Shown piece by piece: positions 39,782-49,128 of a stretch of DNA of 64,000 nt (position 1 is its first letter; each line of letters starts with the position of its first letter). The stretch spans positions 496,001-560,000 of the forward strand of contig NZ_JABXGD010000002.1 of NCBI RefSeq assembly GCF_022627955.1, read 5' to 3'. The translations under genes were made by a program, and so were the position numbers. The notes under the pieces were generated by a model. It saw nothing but the letters and a program-made list of their open reading frames with translations. It ran no database searches and had not been told where the DNA came from. The stretch comes from Microbacterium sp. C5A9 (lineage in GTDB: Bacteria; Actinomycetota; Actinomycetes; Actinomycetales; Microbacteriaceae).

Positions 39782-41359
39782 TCAGCTGGCCTCGCTGAGC
39801 ACAGCGTCGGTGACCTCGTCGATCTTGGTCGAACGGATGGGGTGACCGCTGGTGGACAGGCAGCGCCCGGTCTTGAGGTCCCACTTCCAGTCGTGCATGC
39901 TGCACGTCAGGATGCCGTCCTCGTCGACCTTTCCGGTCTTGGTGAGATCGGCGCGCAGGTGCGGGCAGCGCCGCTGCACGAGCCACTCCCCGACCTCGGC
40001 GTCCTCCGTCTGGTCGGTCTGCTCCTGATACCAGTTCTCGACGTACTCGATGCGATCCACCGAGAGGCACTTGAGGAAGGTCGTCAGGAACTCGTTGAAC
40101 TTGCCGCTGCGGCCGACGCTGAACTGCATCGAGAGGAAGATCGAGTTCGACCAGTCGATCTCGTGATCGCGGATGTTCGTGGAGACGAGATCAGCGGGGA
40201 TCGTGTACCAGTAGATGCACTCCTCCCCCGCGTACTCGCGGACCTTGGCGCGGGGGAAGTCCACGACCATGTCGAGGTCGCCGATCTTGAACCGGACGCA
40301 CCCGCCGACACCGAGGCGGATCGTGCGCGACTTCTTCAGCAGCGGCTCCCACCACCCCTTGAGCGCCTCGAGGATCTCGGCCGCCGGGAGCACCTGCGCG
40401 CGGGAGGCCTCTTCGTCACGGATCTCCTGCTGCCTGCTCGACCGCTGCTCCTCGAGATACTCCCACTTCTCGTCGAAGATGTGAGCCAGCTCGGCCTCGG
40501 TGTACAGCGACTGCTCGGTCGTGACGTCGCCGTCCTCGACGGTGACGACGGTGCCCGGCACGAACAGGTGGCCGTCGTACTGCGGAGACAGCTCCTTCAT
40601 GTGGGCGAGGAACTGCTTCTGATCCGTGAAGATCGACTCGCCGTTGCGGCCGACGCCGTTGAAGTCGAAGAGGTCGTCGCGCAGGAACATGGGCGGTCCC
40701 GCCATCGGGAAGACGTGCGGGGCGTCGACCTTGTCGATGTAGTACATCGCGCGCTTGTTCTGCGCCTCGCGCTTGAGCCGCGCGAAGTTCTGCTTCGCGT
40801 CGAGCGGCAGGTCGTAGACCATCGGCCACCAGATCGCGCCAGACACCTGTGTGAAGTACGCGTCCGGCTTGCCGAAGTGCAGCAGCGTCTCGAGATCGAG
40901 CGGGTGCGAGTCGTTCTGGTTGAGCACAGACCCCGTGCCGTCGTCGACACTGAGCGAGGAATCGCCGATCGGGCCGTCGCTGGGCGCGCGCAGCGGCGTG
41001 ATCATGATCTTGAGGTCACCGCGCTCGATGATCTCGCCGGCGGGCGCGTAGGTGATGTTCGTGTATCCGAGCGCACGGATGTCCTGCTCGAGATCGTCGA
41101 TCGGATACTCCGGCAGCAGCACCTCGATGTCCTTGCGGATGTACCGCTCGAGCAGGGCCGGATCGAAGTGGTCGCGGTGCCGGTGCGAGATGTAGAGGAA
41201 ATCCGCCTCGCGGCCGAACCGTTCCCAGTCGAGTCCCCGGTTGTCGGGGAACGGGAACCACGAGCCGAAGAACGACGGCCCCAGAACCGGGTCGCAGATG
41301 ATGTTCCCGCCGACCGTCTCGATGAACATCCCGGCGTGGCCGAGTCCGGTGATCCGCAT
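39782..41359 (-). CDS. MBL-fold metallohydrolase with C-terminal Rieske domain
   Basis: The 525-residue cytosolic protein joins two redox/metal modules. The N-terminal metallo-beta-lactamase fold (about 1-260) is UlaG-like and has the metal motif HRHRDH (59-64). The C-terminal Rieske 2Fe-2S domain has C465-x-H467 and C486-x2-H489 (CPHLRAD, CSMHDWKWD). The same two modules in the reverse order build CMP-N-acetylneuraminate hydroxylase (CMAH), so a monooxygenase-like role is plausible but only inferred. It lies 74 nt after the SNF2 gene stop and is coupled to the unknown 194-residue protein. It is not part of the usual pyrR-nusB order. Confidence 0.82.
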   Translation of the reverse strand: MRITGLGHAGMFIETVGGNIICDPVLGPSFFGSWFPFPDNRGLDWERFGREADFLYISHRHRDHFDPALLERYIRKDIEVLLPEYPIDDLEQDIRALGYTNITYAPAGEIIERGDLKIMITPLRAPSDGPIGDSSLSVDDGTGSVLNQNDSHPLDLETLLHFGKPDAYFTQVSGAIWWPMVYDLPLDAKQNFARLKREAQNKRAMYYIDKVDAPHVFPMAGPPMFLRDDLFDFNGVGRNGESIFTDQKQFLAHMKELSPQYDGHLFVPGTVVTVEDGDVTTEQSLYTEAELAHIFDEKWEYLEEQRSSRQQEIRDEEASRAQVLPAAEILEALKGWWEPLLKKSRTIRLGVGGCVRFKIGDLDMVVDFPRAKVREYAGEECIYWYTIPADLVSTNIRDHEIDWSNSIFLSMQFSVGRSGKFNEFLTTFLKCLSVDRIEYVENWYQEQTDQTEDAEVGEWLVQRRCPHLRADLTKTGKVDEDGILTCSMHDWKWDLKTGRCLSTSGHPIRSTKIDEVTDAVLSEAS

Positions 41360-41433
41360 GCAATCCTCCTGAGGTGAACCGTTCGATTCTACCGGCGGCC
41401 CCCTGTGCGACCGCGGTGACCGGCCGGGAGAAA

Positions 41434-44400
41434 TCAGCTCCCGTCGAAGAGCCCGCGGATGTCCTCTGCCGTGAGGGACTGCGCGAACAGCTGCTCGTCA
41501 TCCATCACGGCGGTGAACAGCCGGGCCTTGCGTCTCTGCAGTTCGAGCACCTTCTCCTCGATCGTCCCCGTCGAGATCATGCGGTAGACGAAGACCTGGC
41601 TGGTCTGTCCGATGCGGTGCGTGCGGTCGATCGCCTGGGCCTCTGCCGCCGGGTTCCACCACGGGTCGAGCAGGAACACGTAGTCGGCCTCGGTGAGCGT
41701 GAGACCGAAGCCACCCGCTTTGAGGCTGATGAGGAACACGGGCTGCTCCCCCGTCTTGAAGGAATCGATCACGTCCTGCCGGCGTCGTGTCGAGCCGTCG
41801 AGATGGGCATAGGGGATGCCGGCCGCGTCGAGTCGCGCCGCGGCGAGGTCGAGGAACGACGTGAACTGGCTGAAGACGAGCGCACGGTGGCCCTCGGCCT
41901 GCAGCTCCGCCACCCGATCGAGAAGGATGTCGAGCTTGCTCGAGCCGATCTCCGCATCGTGGTCGTCGATCAGCTCCGGGGCGAGGCTGAGCATGCGCAG
42001 CAGCGTGAGCGAGCGGAAGACGATGAACCGGTTGCGGTCGAGATCGTCGAGCAGCCCCAGCACCTTCTGTCGCTCCCGCTGCAGGACGACGTCGTAGAGC
42101 TCGCGGTGGGCGGGACTGAGCTCGACCTCGAGAAGCTGCTCCTGCTTCGCCGGCAGATCGGATGCGACGAGTTCCTTGGTGCGGCGGAGCATGAGCGGTC
42201 GGATGCGACGGCGCAGCTGCGCGAGACGCCGGGCACGGTACTCGCCGCCCTCTTCGTTCTCGGGCACCTTGCCCTTCTCGATGGGCTGGATGTAGCGGTC
42301 CCGGAACTTCCGCGCGGACGGGAAGAGTCCCGGCGCCGCGAGCTTCAGAAGTGACCACAGCTCCGACAGGCTGTTCTCCATCGGCGTTCCGGTCACCGCG
42401 TAGGTGACGTCGGAGCGGAACGTCGAGATCGCCCGATGCAGCTTGGTCTTGGGGTTCTTGACGAACTGCGCCTCGTCGAGGATGAGGCCCGCCCAGTCGA
42501 TCTCGCGGAACTCCTCCTCATCGAGCCTGGCGACCGTGTACGAGCTCACGACCACATCGGCGGACGCCGCAGCGTTGCGCAGCGCGGACGCGCGCGTGGC
42601 ACTCGTGCTCTCGACGACGGCGACCCGCAGCGCGGGGGTGAATCGGGCGGCCTCCGAGCGCCAGGTGCTGAGCACCGAGGTGGGGGCGAGCACGAGGAAC
42701 GGGCGGGTCTCGCCGCTCTCCCTGGTGTGCTGGATGAAGGTCAGGAGCTGCAGCGTCTTGCCGAGGCCCATGTCGTCGGCGAGGATTCCGCCCAGGCGAT
42801 GCTTCCAGAGGAACGCGAGCCAGTCGAAGCCGGCCTTCTGATATCCGCGGAGCTCGGCGTGGAGGCCGGCCGGGACGCGAGTGGCCGGCACTCCCTCGGC
42901 GCGTCGCAGTCCCTCCGCCGTCGCACGCCAGCTGACGGCCGGCTGCGACTCGTCGGCGAGGTCCTCGAACTCCTCCCAGAGATCGACCTGATAGCGGTTG
43001 ATCCGCGGGCCGGTCTCCCACTCGTCGAGCTCGCCGGCCTCTTCGATGAGGTCTCGAAGGCGGTCGAGTGCCGGATGACTCAGCGAGAAGTAGCCGCCGT
43101 CCGCGAGGAGCAGCTTCTTCTTCCCCTTGGTCAACGCCGTGAAGAGCGGTCCGAACGGGATCCGCCGCCCGTCGATGGAGACGAGGATGCCGAGGTCGAA
43201 CCAGTCGGCGTCCGGGGATTCGACCGTCGTGACCGTGACCTGCGGGTCTCCCGTGAGCTCGCGGTACTCCTTGCGAGCTCCCTGCGACTCGACCCGCACC
43301 CCGACCGCCTCCAGGGCGGGCACGAGCTGCGCCACGAAATCCGCCGCATCGATGTCGTGCAGCGAACCGGCGGGGCGGAAGCGGGTGGTGCGGTGCTCCT
43401 GCCAGACCGCCTCGATCTCGGCCCGTCGAGCGGCTTCGACGGCGGCGTCGCGCACGGCCGAGGTGGTCCACGCGAACGGCACGGTGCCGAAGCTGCCGTA
43501 CGACCATCCGAAGTCGTAGCTCACGACGTCGCCGCGTTCGAACACGACGGTGAGGACGGGGGTCGGCTCGGGAACCTCGGGAAGGCGCACCGCCCCCACG
43601 GCACGGACGGAGGCCCGCCGGGCGAGCAGCGGGTAGGCGTCGTCGATGAACGCCTGCTCTTCACCCGGCGGGACCACGACGGGTGCGGCTGAGGCGAGGA
43701 GCGTGCGCGTCTGCTCGCTGAGCGGCGCCTCGGCGAGCACGATGTCCATGCGATTGCCCGTGAGCCGGGCCGTGTACAGCCCGGTCCGGCCGATGGGGTG
43801 CGCATCGGCGGCGTCGACCTCGCTGCCGTCGACCGACACCTCGGCGCCGATCGACAGGGAGCCGTCGTCGCCGCGTGTGATGGCGGCCGAGACCGCCGCC
43901 GAGCCGGCGAGTCGCACGGTGGCGTGCTTCTGGCTGGGCACGAGGGGGATGCCGGCCTCGGCGCCGCTGCGCAGGTGCGCCCACAGCAGCACCGACTCGA
44001 TCTGGTCGAGGACGAGCCATTCGCCCGCGTTCCCGGACAGCAACGAGTCTCGCGAGATGCTGAGGAGATCTCCGAACCAGCGTGTCTGCGTGCGCCCGAA
44101 CTGTGCGGCGTCGCGACGCACCGTGTCCCACCCGGCGCTCCCCTGGATCCACGCTCCCGTCTGCGCGCTGCGCATCAGCGGTCGGATCGCGAGAAGCAGC
44201 TCCCCCGACGGGCGCGCCAGGTCTCGGAGCGTGGCCGCGCGCATCGGGCGGGGGCCCCAGTGGTTCTCGGCGCGGGACTCGCGATGACGAAGCTCCACGC
44301 CGAGCGCGAGGGGCTGCGCGTGACGCGTGACTTCGGGGTCCAGGAGCGTGCGCCACGACGTCGCCGCGGGCCGCGGTGGTCTCGGGGACGGCTCGGGCGG

Positions 44401-44724
44401 CGTCTCGAGCGCCACGGCCTGCTGCGAGTACTCGTGCACGTTCGACGCCAGGACCGTCGCGACGACGTGCTTGCACCCCGTGCGCACGGGACAGGAGCAG
44501 CGGGTCGTGCGCATCCGACGTCGACCGTTGGATGAGACGAAGGTGATCTCGGTGAGGTAGGGCGTGTCCTGCCCGCCGCGCACGTGTCCCTCGAGTTCGA
44601 GCAGGTCCTCGTGCCACACCACGTCGAGCACGTTGCCCTCGCGGAAGTACGCGAGACCGCGCTTGTAGCCACCGGCGTCGGTGATCTGCATGATCTCGCG
44701 GAGATCGACGTGCGGCGCGGACAT
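41434..44724 (-). CDS. SWIM zinc-finger SNF2-family ATPase (DEAD/DEAH-like)
   Basis: The 1096-residue protein is a double-stranded DNA translocase of the SNF2/RapA class. An N-terminal SWIM zinc finger is present (C76, C78, C84, H86: CSCPVRTGCKH). The helicase core starts near residue 640 with Walker A DDMGLGKTLQLL and has LILDEAQFVKN as Walker B. TGTPMENSLSELW is motif III, SLKAGGFGLTLTEADYV is motif V and IDRTHRIGQ is motif VI. Such proteins are widespread in actinobacteria. Roles in transcription recycling, repair or defence are proposed but not fixed. AAGGA lies about 8 nt before the ATG. The nusB terminator stands only 13 nt upstream of the start. Confidence 0.93.
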   Translation of the reverse strand: MSAPHVDLREIMQITDAGGYKRGLAYFREGNVLDVVWHEDLLELEGHVRGGQDTPYLTEITFVSSNGRRRMRTTRCSCPVRTGCKHVVATVLASNVHEYSQQAVALETPPEPSPRPPRPAATSWRTLLDPEVTRHAQPLALGVELRHRESRAENHWGPRPMRAATLRDLARPSGELLLAIRPLMRSAQTGAWIQGSAGWDTVRRDAAQFGRTQTRWFGDLLSISRDSLLSGNAGEWLVLDQIESVLLWAHLRSGAEAGIPLVPSQKHATVRLAGSAAVSAAITRGDDGSLSIGAEVSVDGSEVDAADAHPIGRTGLYTARLTGNRMDIVLAEAPLSEQTRTLLASAAPVVVPPGEEQAFIDDAYPLLARRASVRAVGAVRLPEVPEPTPVLTVVFERGDVVSYDFGWSYGSFGTVPFAWTTSAVRDAAVEAARRAEIEAVWQEHRTTRFRPAGSLHDIDAADFVAQLVPALEAVGVRVESQGARKEYRELTGDPQVTVTTVESPDADWFDLGILVSIDGRRIPFGPLFTALTKGKKKLLLADGGYFSLSHPALDRLRDLIEEAGELDEWETGPRINRYQVDLWEEFEDLADESQPAVSWRATAEGLRRAEGVPATRVPAGLHAELRGYQKAGFDWLAFLWKHRLGGILADDMGLGKTLQLLTFIQHTRESGETRPFLVLAPTSVLSTWRSEAARFTPALRVAVVESTSATRASALRNAAASADVVVSSYTVARLDEEEFREIDWAGLILDEAQFVKNPKTKLHRAISTFRSDVTYAVTGTPMENSLSELWSLLKLAAPGLFPSARKFRDRYIQPIEKGKVPENEEGGEYRARRLAQLRRRIRPLMLRRTKELVASDLPAKQEQLLEVELSPAHRELYDVVLQRERQKVLGLLDDLDRNRFIVFRSLTLLRMLSLAPELIDDHDAEIGSSKLDILLDRVAELQAEGHRALVFSQFTSFLDLAAARLDAAGIPYAHLDGSTRRRQDVIDSFKTGEQPVFLISLKAGGFGLTLTEADYVFLLDPWWNPAAEAQAIDRTHRIGQTSQVFVYRMISTGTIEEKVLELQRRKARLFTAVMDDEQLFAQSLTAEDIRGLFDGS

Positions 44725-44737
44725 ACCCTCATCCTTC

Positions 44738-44772
44738 CCGCGGGCACCGACATCATCGATGTCGGGCCGCGG
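44738..44772 (-). terminator. Terminator of the efp-nusB unit
   Basis: CCGCGGGC-A-CCGACAT (44738-44753) pairs with ATGTCGGGCCGCGG (44759-44772), making 14 pairs with two single-base bulges around a 5-nt loop. It lies 9 nt after the nusB stop and 13 nt before the SNF2 start. Confidence 0.75.
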
Positions 44773-44780
44773 CTCAGCCC

Positions 44781-45191
44781 TCAGACGGCGCGGGCCACCC
44801 GTGCCAGCACACCGTGGACGAACGCGCCGGAATCGTCGGTCGAGAACTCCTTGGCGAGTTCGACCGCCTCATCGATCGCGACGGCCGTCGGAACCTCGGC
44901 GTTGAACAGGATCTCCCAGACGCCGATGCGCAGCAGCGCACGGTCGACAGCGGGCATCCGCTCGAGCTTCCAGTCGCGGCTGTGGGTGGTGATCTGCTCG
45001 TCGATCTCGTCGCGGTGATCGATGATGCCGTCGACGACCTCGCGCGCGTACAGCCACGAGGCCTCACGAGCGGGCTCGGACGCCGCGCGCTTCGCTTCGG
45101 AGGCGAGAGCGACGGCGATCTCGTCGCCGCGGACGTCGGCGGAGAACAGGATGTCGAGTGCGCGCTTGCGCGCCTTCGTGCGGGCGCTCAC
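44781..45191 (-). CDS. nusB: Transcription antitermination factor NusB
   Basis: The 136-residue all-helical protein binds boxA RNA with NusE (S10) in rRNA antitermination. The N-terminal RTKARKRALDILFSADVRG and the C-terminal AVAIDEAVELAKEFSTDDSGAFVHGVL are family signatures. The GTG start at 45191 lies 3 nt after the efp stop, with AAGG just upstream. The efp-nusB pairing is conserved. Confidence 0.96.
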   Translation of the reverse strand: MSARTKARKRALDILFSADVRGDEIAVALASEAKRAASEPAREASWLYAREVVDGIIDHRDEIDEQITTHSRDWKLERMPAVDRALLRIGVWEILFNAEVPTAVAIDEAVELAKEFSTDDSGAFVHGVLARVARAV

Positions 45192-45194
45192 GCC

Positions 45195-45755
45195 TTACTT
45201 CTCGCGGCCGAGGTAGTCGCCCGTGCGGGTGTCGACCTTGACCCTGGTGCCGGTCTCGACGAACAGCGGGACCTGGATCTCGTACCCGGTCTCGAGCGTG
45301 GCGGGCTTGGTGCCGGCCGACGAGCGGTCGCCCTGCAGGCCGGGCTCGCTGTACGTGATCTCGAGGATCACCGATGCGGGAAGGTCGATGTACAGCGGGT
45401 TGCCGTTGTTCAGAGCGATCGTGACCTGCTGGTTCTCCAGGAGGAAGTTCTTCGCGTCGCCGACGGTCGCCGCTCCGACCGTGATCTGGTCGTAGTCGGA
45501 CTGATCCATGAAGACGTAGCCGTCGCCGTCGGTGTACAGGTAGGTGAAGTCGCGCCGATCGACGTTCTCGATCTCGACCTTCGCACCCGCGTTGAACGTC
45601 TTGTCGACGACCTTGCCGGTGAGCACGTTCTTCAGCTTGGTGCGGACGAACGCGCCGCCCTTGCCCGGCTTCACGTGCTGGAACTCGACGACGCTCCAGA
45701 GCTGGCCTTCGAGGTTGAGGACGACGCCGTTCTTGATGTCTGCGGTAGATGCCAT
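45195..45755 (-). CDS. efp: Elongation factor P
   Basis: The 186-residue factor relieves ribosome stalling at polyproline. The three beta-barrel domains are present. The tip loop [17 protein letters not shown] carries the lysine that is unmodified or modified by other routes in actinobacteria. Domain III ends in [13 protein letters not shown]. The start is ATG at 45755 with a weak GGA about 14 nt upstream. The preceding 74-nt gap has a short repeat element at 45790-45813. Confidence 0.97.
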   Translation of the reverse strand: MASTADIKNGVVLNLEGQLWSVVEFQHVKPGKGGAFVRTKLKNVLTGKVVDKTFNAGAKVEIENVDRRDFTYLYTDGDGYVFMDQSDYDQITVGAATVGDAKNFLLENQQVTIALNNGNPLYIDLPASVILEITYSEPGLQGDRSSAGTKPATLETGYEIQVPLFVETGTRVKVDTRTGDYLGREK

Positions 45756-45789
45756 GCGCTGAGGGTTCCGTTCGTGGGTGAAAGTTCTT

Positions 45790-45813
45790 GGGTCGCCGAG
45801 CCTGTCGAAGCGC
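45790..45813. repeat. Short GC-rich element of the GAGCCTGTCGAAG type
   Basis: The core GAGCCTGTCGAAG lies between aroQ and efp. From memory, this core with slight variants recurs in intergenic regions of many Microbacteriaceae and related genomes. I see only one copy here. Confidence 0.4.
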
Positions 45814-45823
45814 GAGCCGACAG
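45802..45823 (-). terminator. Weak stem-loop after aroQ
   Basis: CTGTCG (45802-45807) and CGACAG (45818-45823) form a 6-bp stem with a 10-nt loop inside the aroQ-efp gap. In the direction of transcription it lies just past the aroQ stop codon. It could terminate the aro unit. Confidence 0.35.
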
Positions 45824-45829
45824 TCGATT

Positions 45830-46267
45830 CTACGGGATCAGCGCTGCGAGCTGCCGCACCGCGCTCGCGTACCCCTCGACTCCTTCGCCGATCACGCGGA
45901 CCGTGGCCACGTCGTGCAGGTAGGAGTGGTGACGGAACTCCTCCCGCGCATAGACATCCGAGATGTGCACCTCGGCGAAGGGCAGGCCCACCCCGGTGAG
46001 CGCGTCACGCAGCGACACCGAGGTGTGCGTGAGCCCCCCGGGGTTGATCACGATCGCCGCGCAGTCCTCGCGCGCCGCGTGGATCGCATCGATGAGCACG
46101 CCCTCGTGGTTGCTCTGGATCGCCCGCACGTCGAAGCCGGCCTCCGTCGCCGCCGCGCGCGTGAGCACCTCGACGTCGGCGAGGGTGGCCGTGCCGTACA
46201 CATCGGGTTCGCGGCTGCCCAGCAGATTCAGGTTCGGTCCGTTGACGAGCAGGATGCGCCTGGTCAC
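45830..46267 (-). CDS. aroQ: 3-Dehydroquinate dehydratase, type II
   Basis: The 145-residue dodecameric enzyme removes water from 3-dehydroquinate. [20 protein letters not shown] holds the active-site Asn and Tyr region, [13 protein letters not shown] the second motif and [17 protein letters not shown] the catalytic histidine region. It overlaps the aroB stop by 4 nt and ends the aroE-C-K-B-Q run. Confidence 0.97.
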   Translation of the reverse strand: MTRRILLVNGPNLNLLGSREPDVYGTATLADVEVLTRAAATEAGFDVRAIQSNHEGVLIDAIHAAREDCAAIVINPGGLTHTSVSLRDALTGVGLPFAEVHISDVYAREEFRHHSYLHDVATVRVIGEGVEGYASAVRQLAALIP

Positions 46268-47352
46268 TCGCCGACCTCCTGATAGGCGGCGAAGAGCAGC
46301 GACTCGTCGGGCGCCTGGAGAACCGTCGGCTTGGCGATGTCGTCGAGCAGGATGAACCGCAGCATTCCGCCACGGCTCTTCTTGTCGCGCTGCATGGTGG
46401 CGAGCAGCTGCTGCCAGGCGCCGGCCCGGTACGAGGTGGGCAGACCCAGCGACTCCAGCACGGTGCGGTGCCGTTCTGCCGACGCGTCGGACAGACGACC
46501 GGCGAGCCGCGAGAGCTCCGCGGCGTACAGCATCCCGACGGAGATCGCGGCTCCGTGGCGCCAGCGATAGCGCTCCGCGTGCTCGATGGCGTGCCCGAGC
46601 GTGTGGCCGTAGTTGAGGATCTCGCGCTGCCCCGCCTCGCGGAAGTCGCTCGAGACGACCTGTGCCTTCATGTCGATCGCGAGCTCGATGGCGCGGCGGA
46701 ACTCGGGCGTCGTGGTGTCGACCGCGCGGGACGGGTCGGCTTCGACGATGTCGAGGATCTCGGGCGCCCAGATGAAGCCCGCCTTGACCACCTCGGCGAA
46801 TCCGGCGGTCGCCTCGTTCGGGCTGAGGCTCGCCAGCTCGTCGAGGTCGCCGATCACCGCCCGGGGAGCCCAGAAGGCTCCGACGAGGTTCTTGCCCTCG
46901 GCCGTGTTGATGCCGGTCTTGCCGCCGACCGACGCGTCGACGAGGCCGAGCACGGTCGTGGGGACGTGCACGACCTGGATGCCGCGCAGCCAGGTCGCGG
47001 CGACGAAGCCCGCGAGATCGGTGACGGCTCCTCCGCCGTAGCCGATCACGGCGTCCGTGCGGGTGAAGTCCGCCTGCCCCATCACCTGCCAGCAGAACGC
47101 GGCGACCTCGACGCGCTTTCCCTGCTCGGCATCCGGCACCTCGGCGAGGAGCACCTCGCGGGGCCCCTCACTGACGTCGGCGAGCAGCCGGTCGCGCAGC
47201 TCGGCGGCACGTGCCGCGAGCGTCGGCGGATGCACGACGAGCACCTTGCGCACGCCCGGCGCCAGGGCCGCTGAGACGCGATCGAGGATGCCTCGTCCGA
47301 TGCTGATGTCGTAGGGGTTCTCCCCCGTGACCGTGATTGTCGTCGTGCTCAT
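46264..47352 (-). CDS. aroB: 3-Dehydroquinate synthase
   Basis: The 362-residue NAD- and metal-dependent enzyme cyclises DAHP to 3-dehydroquinate. [20 protein letters not shown] and [20 protein letters not shown] bind NAD and substrate. [20 protein letters not shown] holds the metal histidines. The start is ATG at 47352, overlapping aroK by 4 nt. An in-frame upstream extension is only the antisense-like tail of aroK. Confidence 0.97.
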   Translation of the reverse strand: MSTTTITVTGENPYDISIGRGILDRVSAALAPGVRKVLVVHPPTLAARAAELRDRLLADVSEGPREVLLAEVPDAEQGKRVEVAAFCWQVMGQADFTRTDAVIGYGGGAVTDLAGFVAATWLRGIQVVHVPTTVLGLVDASVGGKTGINTAEGKNLVGAFWAPRAVIGDLDELASLSPNEATAGFAEVVKAGFIWAPEILDIVEADPSRAVDTTTPEFRRAIELAIDMKAQVVSSDFREAGQREILNYGHTLGHAIEHAERYRWRHGAAISVGMLYAAELSRLAGRLSDASAERHRTVLESLGLPTSYRAGAWQQLLATMQRDKKSRGGMLRFILLDDIAKPTVLQAPDESLLFAAYQEVGE

Positions 47353-47867
47353 TCCTGATCTCTCCTCCATGCCACGATGTCCTCCGCGATCCGCTGCATC
47401 GGACGCCTGGACGTGTCGAACGTCACACTCGCGACCTCGTCGTACCATCCGCGACGCTCCTCGAAGATCTGCGTCCAGCGCACGACCGGGTCGTCTCCGT
47501 CGAGCAGCGGGCGACCGCCCGTGGCGATCCGATCGGCGACCGCCGCCGGGCTCACGGTGAGGAAGACGACGGGATGCTCTCGCAGCAGCTCCCGCGTGCC
47601 GGCGTCGGTGACCGCACCGCCGCCGAGGGAGATCACTCCGCCCTCGTCCAGTGCGCGGGCGACGGCGGATCGCTCCAGTGCGCGGAAGTGCCCCTCACCG
47701 TGCGACTCGAAGATCGACGGGATGGACCCGTGCTCCGAGACGACCCGCTTGTCGGTGTCGATGAACGGCAGCTCGAGCGTGCGCGCGACGCGCCGCCCGA
47801 TGCTGGTCTTGCCGGCCGCCATCGGGCCGACCAGCACCAGCGTCAGCGGCTCAGCCCCGTTCGTCAT
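47349..47867 (-). CDS. aroK: Shikimate kinase
   Basis: The 172-residue P-loop kinase phosphorylates shikimate. The Walker A loop is [16 protein letters not shown], the shikimate-binding segment [13 protein letters not shown], and [10 protein letters not shown] the glycine-rich substrate loop. The start is ATG at 47867 ([10 protein letters not shown]), overlapping aroC by 17 nt. Confidence 0.96.
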   Translation of the reverse strand: MTNGAEPLTLVLVGPMAAGKTSIGRRVARTLELPFIDTDKRVVSEHGSIPSIFESHGEGHFRALERSAVARALDEGGVISLGGGAVTDAGTRELLREHPVVFLTVSPAAVADRIATGGRPLLDGDDPVVRWTQIFEERRGWYDEVASVTFDTSRRPMQRIAEDIVAWRRDQE

Positions 47868-49080
47868 GCGCGATGAGCGCGGCCTCGGACGCGGGTGTCG
47901 TCCGCAGCTCGGCGGGAATCGCCGCGAGGTAGCCCTCGAGGTTGCGCCGCGTCTCTCGGACGCTGTCGCCGCCGAACTTCTCGAGCACCGCACGCGCGAG
48001 CTCGACCGCGACCATGGCCTCGGCCACGACTCCGGCTGCAGGGACCGCACAGACGTCGGAACGCTGGTGGTGCGCCGTCGCGTCTTCACCGCTCGCGACG
48101 TCGATCGTGCGGAGCGCGTGGGGAACGGTCGCGATCGGCTTCATGCCGGCGCGGACGCGCAGGACGGTGCCGGTCGACATGCCGCCCTCGGTGCCTCCGG
48201 CCCTGTCGGATCCGCGGCTGATGCCGTCGGGCGTCGCGAAGAGCTCGTCATGTGCGGCTGAACCGCGGCGTCGGGTGGTCTCGAAGCCGTCGCCGACCTC
48301 CACGCCCTTGATCGCCTGGATACTCATCAGGGCCTGCGCGAGGCGGGCGTCGAGGCGGCGATCCCAGTGGACGTGAGACCCGAGCCCCGGCGGAAGACCG
48401 TAGGCGAGCACCTCGACGATGCCGCCCAGCGTGTCGCCGTCCTTCTTCGCGTCGTCGACCTCGGCGACCATGCGCTCGGAGGTGGCCGGGTCGAAGCAGC
48501 GCAGCGGATCGGCATCCAGCGTGTCGACGTCGTCGGGGGTCGGCAGCGCCGATCCCTCGGGCACGCGCACGGGACCGATCGACAGCGTGTGGCTCACCAG
48601 GCGGATGCCGAGCTCGCCGAGGAACGAGCGGGCGACGGCTCCGAGGGCGACCCGCGCGGCGGTCTCGCGGGCGCTGGCGCGCTCGAGGATCGGACGCGCC
48701 TCGTCGAAGTCGTACTTCTGCATTCCCACGAGGTCGGCGTGACCGGGACGAGGGCGCGTGAGCGGGGCACCCCGGCCGCGGGACTTGTCGGTGAGGTCGA
48801 CCGGCTCGGGGTTCATGACCTCGATCCACTTCGGCCACTCGGTGTTGCCGATGCGCAGCGCGATCGGGCTGCCGAGGGTCTTGCCATGGCGGACGCCGCC
48901 CGAGATCGTCAGCTCGTCCTGCTCGAACTTCATGCGGGAGCCGCGGCCGTAGCCGAGCTTGCGTCGCGCCAGATCGGCCTGGATGGCCTCGGACGACACC
49001 GGGACGCCGGAGGGCAGGCCCTCCATGACGGCAATGAGTTCTGGGCCGTGAGATTCGCCGGCCGTGAGCACGCGGAGCAT
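47851..49080 (-). CDS. aroC: Chorismate synthase
   Basis: The 409-residue FMN-dependent lyase makes chorismate, the precursor of the tryptophan produced by the trp genes 30 kb away. [39 protein letters not shown] and [12 protein letters not shown] are the three family signatures. It is separated from aroE by 48 nt. Confidence 0.97.
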   Translation of the reverse strand: MLRVLTAGESHGPELIAVMEGLPSGVPVSSEAIQADLARRKLGYGRGSRMKFEQDELTISGGVRHGKTLGSPIALRIGNTEWPKWIEVMNPEPVDLTDKSRGRGAPLTRPRPGHADLVGMQKYDFDEARPILERASARETAARVALGAVARSFLGELGIRLVSHTLSIGPVRVPEGSALPTPDDVDTLDADPLRCFDPATSERMVAEVDDAKKDGDTLGGIVEVLAYGLPPGLGSHVHWDRRLDARLAQALMSIQAIKGVEVGDGFETTRRRGSAAHDELFATPDGISRGSDRAGGTEGGMSTGTVLRVRAGMKPIATVPHALRTIDVASGEDATAHHQRSDVCAVPAAGVVAEAMVAVELARAVLEKFGGDSVRETRRNLEGYLAAIPAELRTTPASEAALIAHDERG

Positions 49081-49128
49081 TGCTCTAGTCTCCCATGCGT
49101 TTCGAGGGATCTCGTGCCGCGTTTCGCG

